Shown in pieces: positions 6,088 through 6,672 of a stretch of 6,672 nucleotides of DNA. Origin of the DNA: an uncultured bacterium (GTDB lineage: Bacteria > Planctomycetota > UBA8108); NCBI GenBank assembly GCA_913050545.1, contig CAJWZY010000122.1, forward strand, positions 1-6,672. Reading direction: 5' to 3'. The position numbers and the translations under genes are program-made. Below the pieces are notes generated by a model that saw only the letters and a program-made list of their open reading frames with translations, had not been told where the DNA came from and ran no database searches. Positions within the stretch are counted from its first letter, which is position 1; each line of letters begins with the position of its first letter.

Positions 6088-6672
6088 ATGAGCATTGCTT
6101 TTGATCCTGAATCCTGCCGCCGACAGTTTCCCGCCCTGCAGCGCGAGGTTGATGGGAACCCGGTGGTTTATTTTGACGGCCCTGCAGGCAGCCAGGTCCC
6201 TGCTGCCGTGATCGATGCTGTGAGCCGCTACCTCGGCAATACCAATGCCAACCACGGGGGCAATTTTCTCACCAGCGTCGAAAGTGATGCAATCCTGGCC
6301 GAGGCTCACCGGGCAGGCGCTGACTTCGTCGGGTCGGATGATCCCGCCCTGGTTGCCTTCGGAGCCAATATGACGACCCTCACCTTTGCCTTGAGCCGCG
6401 CGCTGGCGGCAACGTGGCAGGCGGGTGACGAGGTGGTCGTCACCCGCTCAGCCCATGATGCGAATTTCACTCCCTGGGTAAGGGCCGCCGCCGATGCCGG
6501 GGCGCTGGTGAAGGTTGTTGATATTGTGCCCGGGGACGGAACCCTGGACCTGGATGACCTGGCCGCGAAACTCTCCGGAAGGACCCGCCTGGTGGCGGTT
6601 GCCTGTGCCTCGAATTTCAGCGGGACCATCCATCCGGTGGAAAAAATAACGGCCCTGGCCCACGAGGCCGGG
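6088..6672 (+). CDS. Class V aminotransferase, cysteine desulfurase-like (VC1184-type), 3'-truncated by the window edge
   Basis: The first 195 residues of a PLP enzyme of the NifS/SufS-like fold are visible. Features in order: RRQFPAL...VVYFDGPAGSQVP (11-38), the start typical of this desulfurase-like group; NANHGGNF (53-60); FGANMTTLTFALSRAL (91-106), whose backbone binds the PLP phosphate; TRSAHDANFTPW (119-130), whose His123 should stack on the PLP ring; LDLDDLAAKL (153-162); and ASNFSGTIHP (174-183). The PLP-binding Lys and the Cys loop, if any, lie beyond the window, so true desulfurase activity cannot be judged; related enzymes also act as selenocysteine lyases or kynureninase-like enzymes. 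ATG 6088 has GGAG 6 bases upstream. There is no stop before the window end. It follows the mutT-like gene after a terminator, so it is probably separately transcribed or regulated through that leader. Confidence 0.9.
   Translation, partial: MSIAFDPESCRRQFPALQREVDGNPVVYFDGPAGSQVPAAVIDAVSRYLGNTNANHGGNFLTSVESDAILAEAHRAGADFVGSDDPALVAFGANMTTLTFALSRALAATWQAGDEVVVTRSAHDANFTPWVRAAADAGALVKVVDIVPGDGTLDLDDLAAKLSGRTRLVAVACASNFSGTIHPVEKITALAHEAG

Overview
The window is a GC-rich (about 60% by eye), densely packed bacterial chromosomal segment with eight protein-coding loci on both strands, plus one doubtful small ORF. The best lineage clue is a secreted acidic protein at 3071-4021 (minus). It carries a paired Ca-binding, dockerin-like block (DSNLDGQVDISD ... 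DGNDSGEADISD, then a Pro/Gly/Cys-rich linker) of the kind common in Planctomycetota and related marine or environmental genomes. Most genes have clear GGAG-type Shine-Dalgarno (SD) sites. The lineage is an inference from protein style, not a proven assignment.

Layout, left to right. (1) 1-1454, plus: the 3' part of a Gfo/Idh/MocA-type NAD(P) sugar or polyol oxidoreductase, then 19 bp later a complete PduO-type cob(I)alamin adenosyltransferase. A candidate intrinsic terminator lies inside the end of the convergent next gene. (2) 1448-2239, minus: an HpcH/HpaI class II aldolase with all four expected catalytic or metal residues at the E. coli HpaI positions. It is preceded by a possible 41-codon ORF. 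(3) 2487-3047, plus: a small single-domain metal-binding cupin. (4) 3071-4021, minus: the secreted dockerin-like protein with an unrecognised C-terminal domain. (5) 4174-5385, minus: a full-length galactokinase reading frame broken by one in-frame amber codon where the family would most naturally have Tyr. A strong SD and GTG pair lies just downstream. (6) 5558-5977, plus: a MutT-like NUDIX hydrolase with an A9 tract in its first codons. (7) 6026-6075: a perfect 8+1+8 inverted repeat followed by a classic hairpin and T6 terminator. (8) 6088-end, plus: the N-terminal half of a class V aminotransferase of the cysteine desulfurase-like VC1184-type group, running off the window.

The genes do not form one pathway. 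The oxidoreductase, aldolase and galactokinase fit carbohydrate or sugar-acid catabolism. The adenosyltransferase supplies adenosylcobalamin. MutT cleans the nucleotide pool. No mobile element, CRISPR array, tRNA or rRNA is visible. I see no obvious new multi-gene system. The points most worth checking are the interrupted galactokinase and its restart signal, the palindrome/terminator pair before the desulfurase-like gene, the orphan domain of the dockerin-like protein, and the small ORF before the aldolase.
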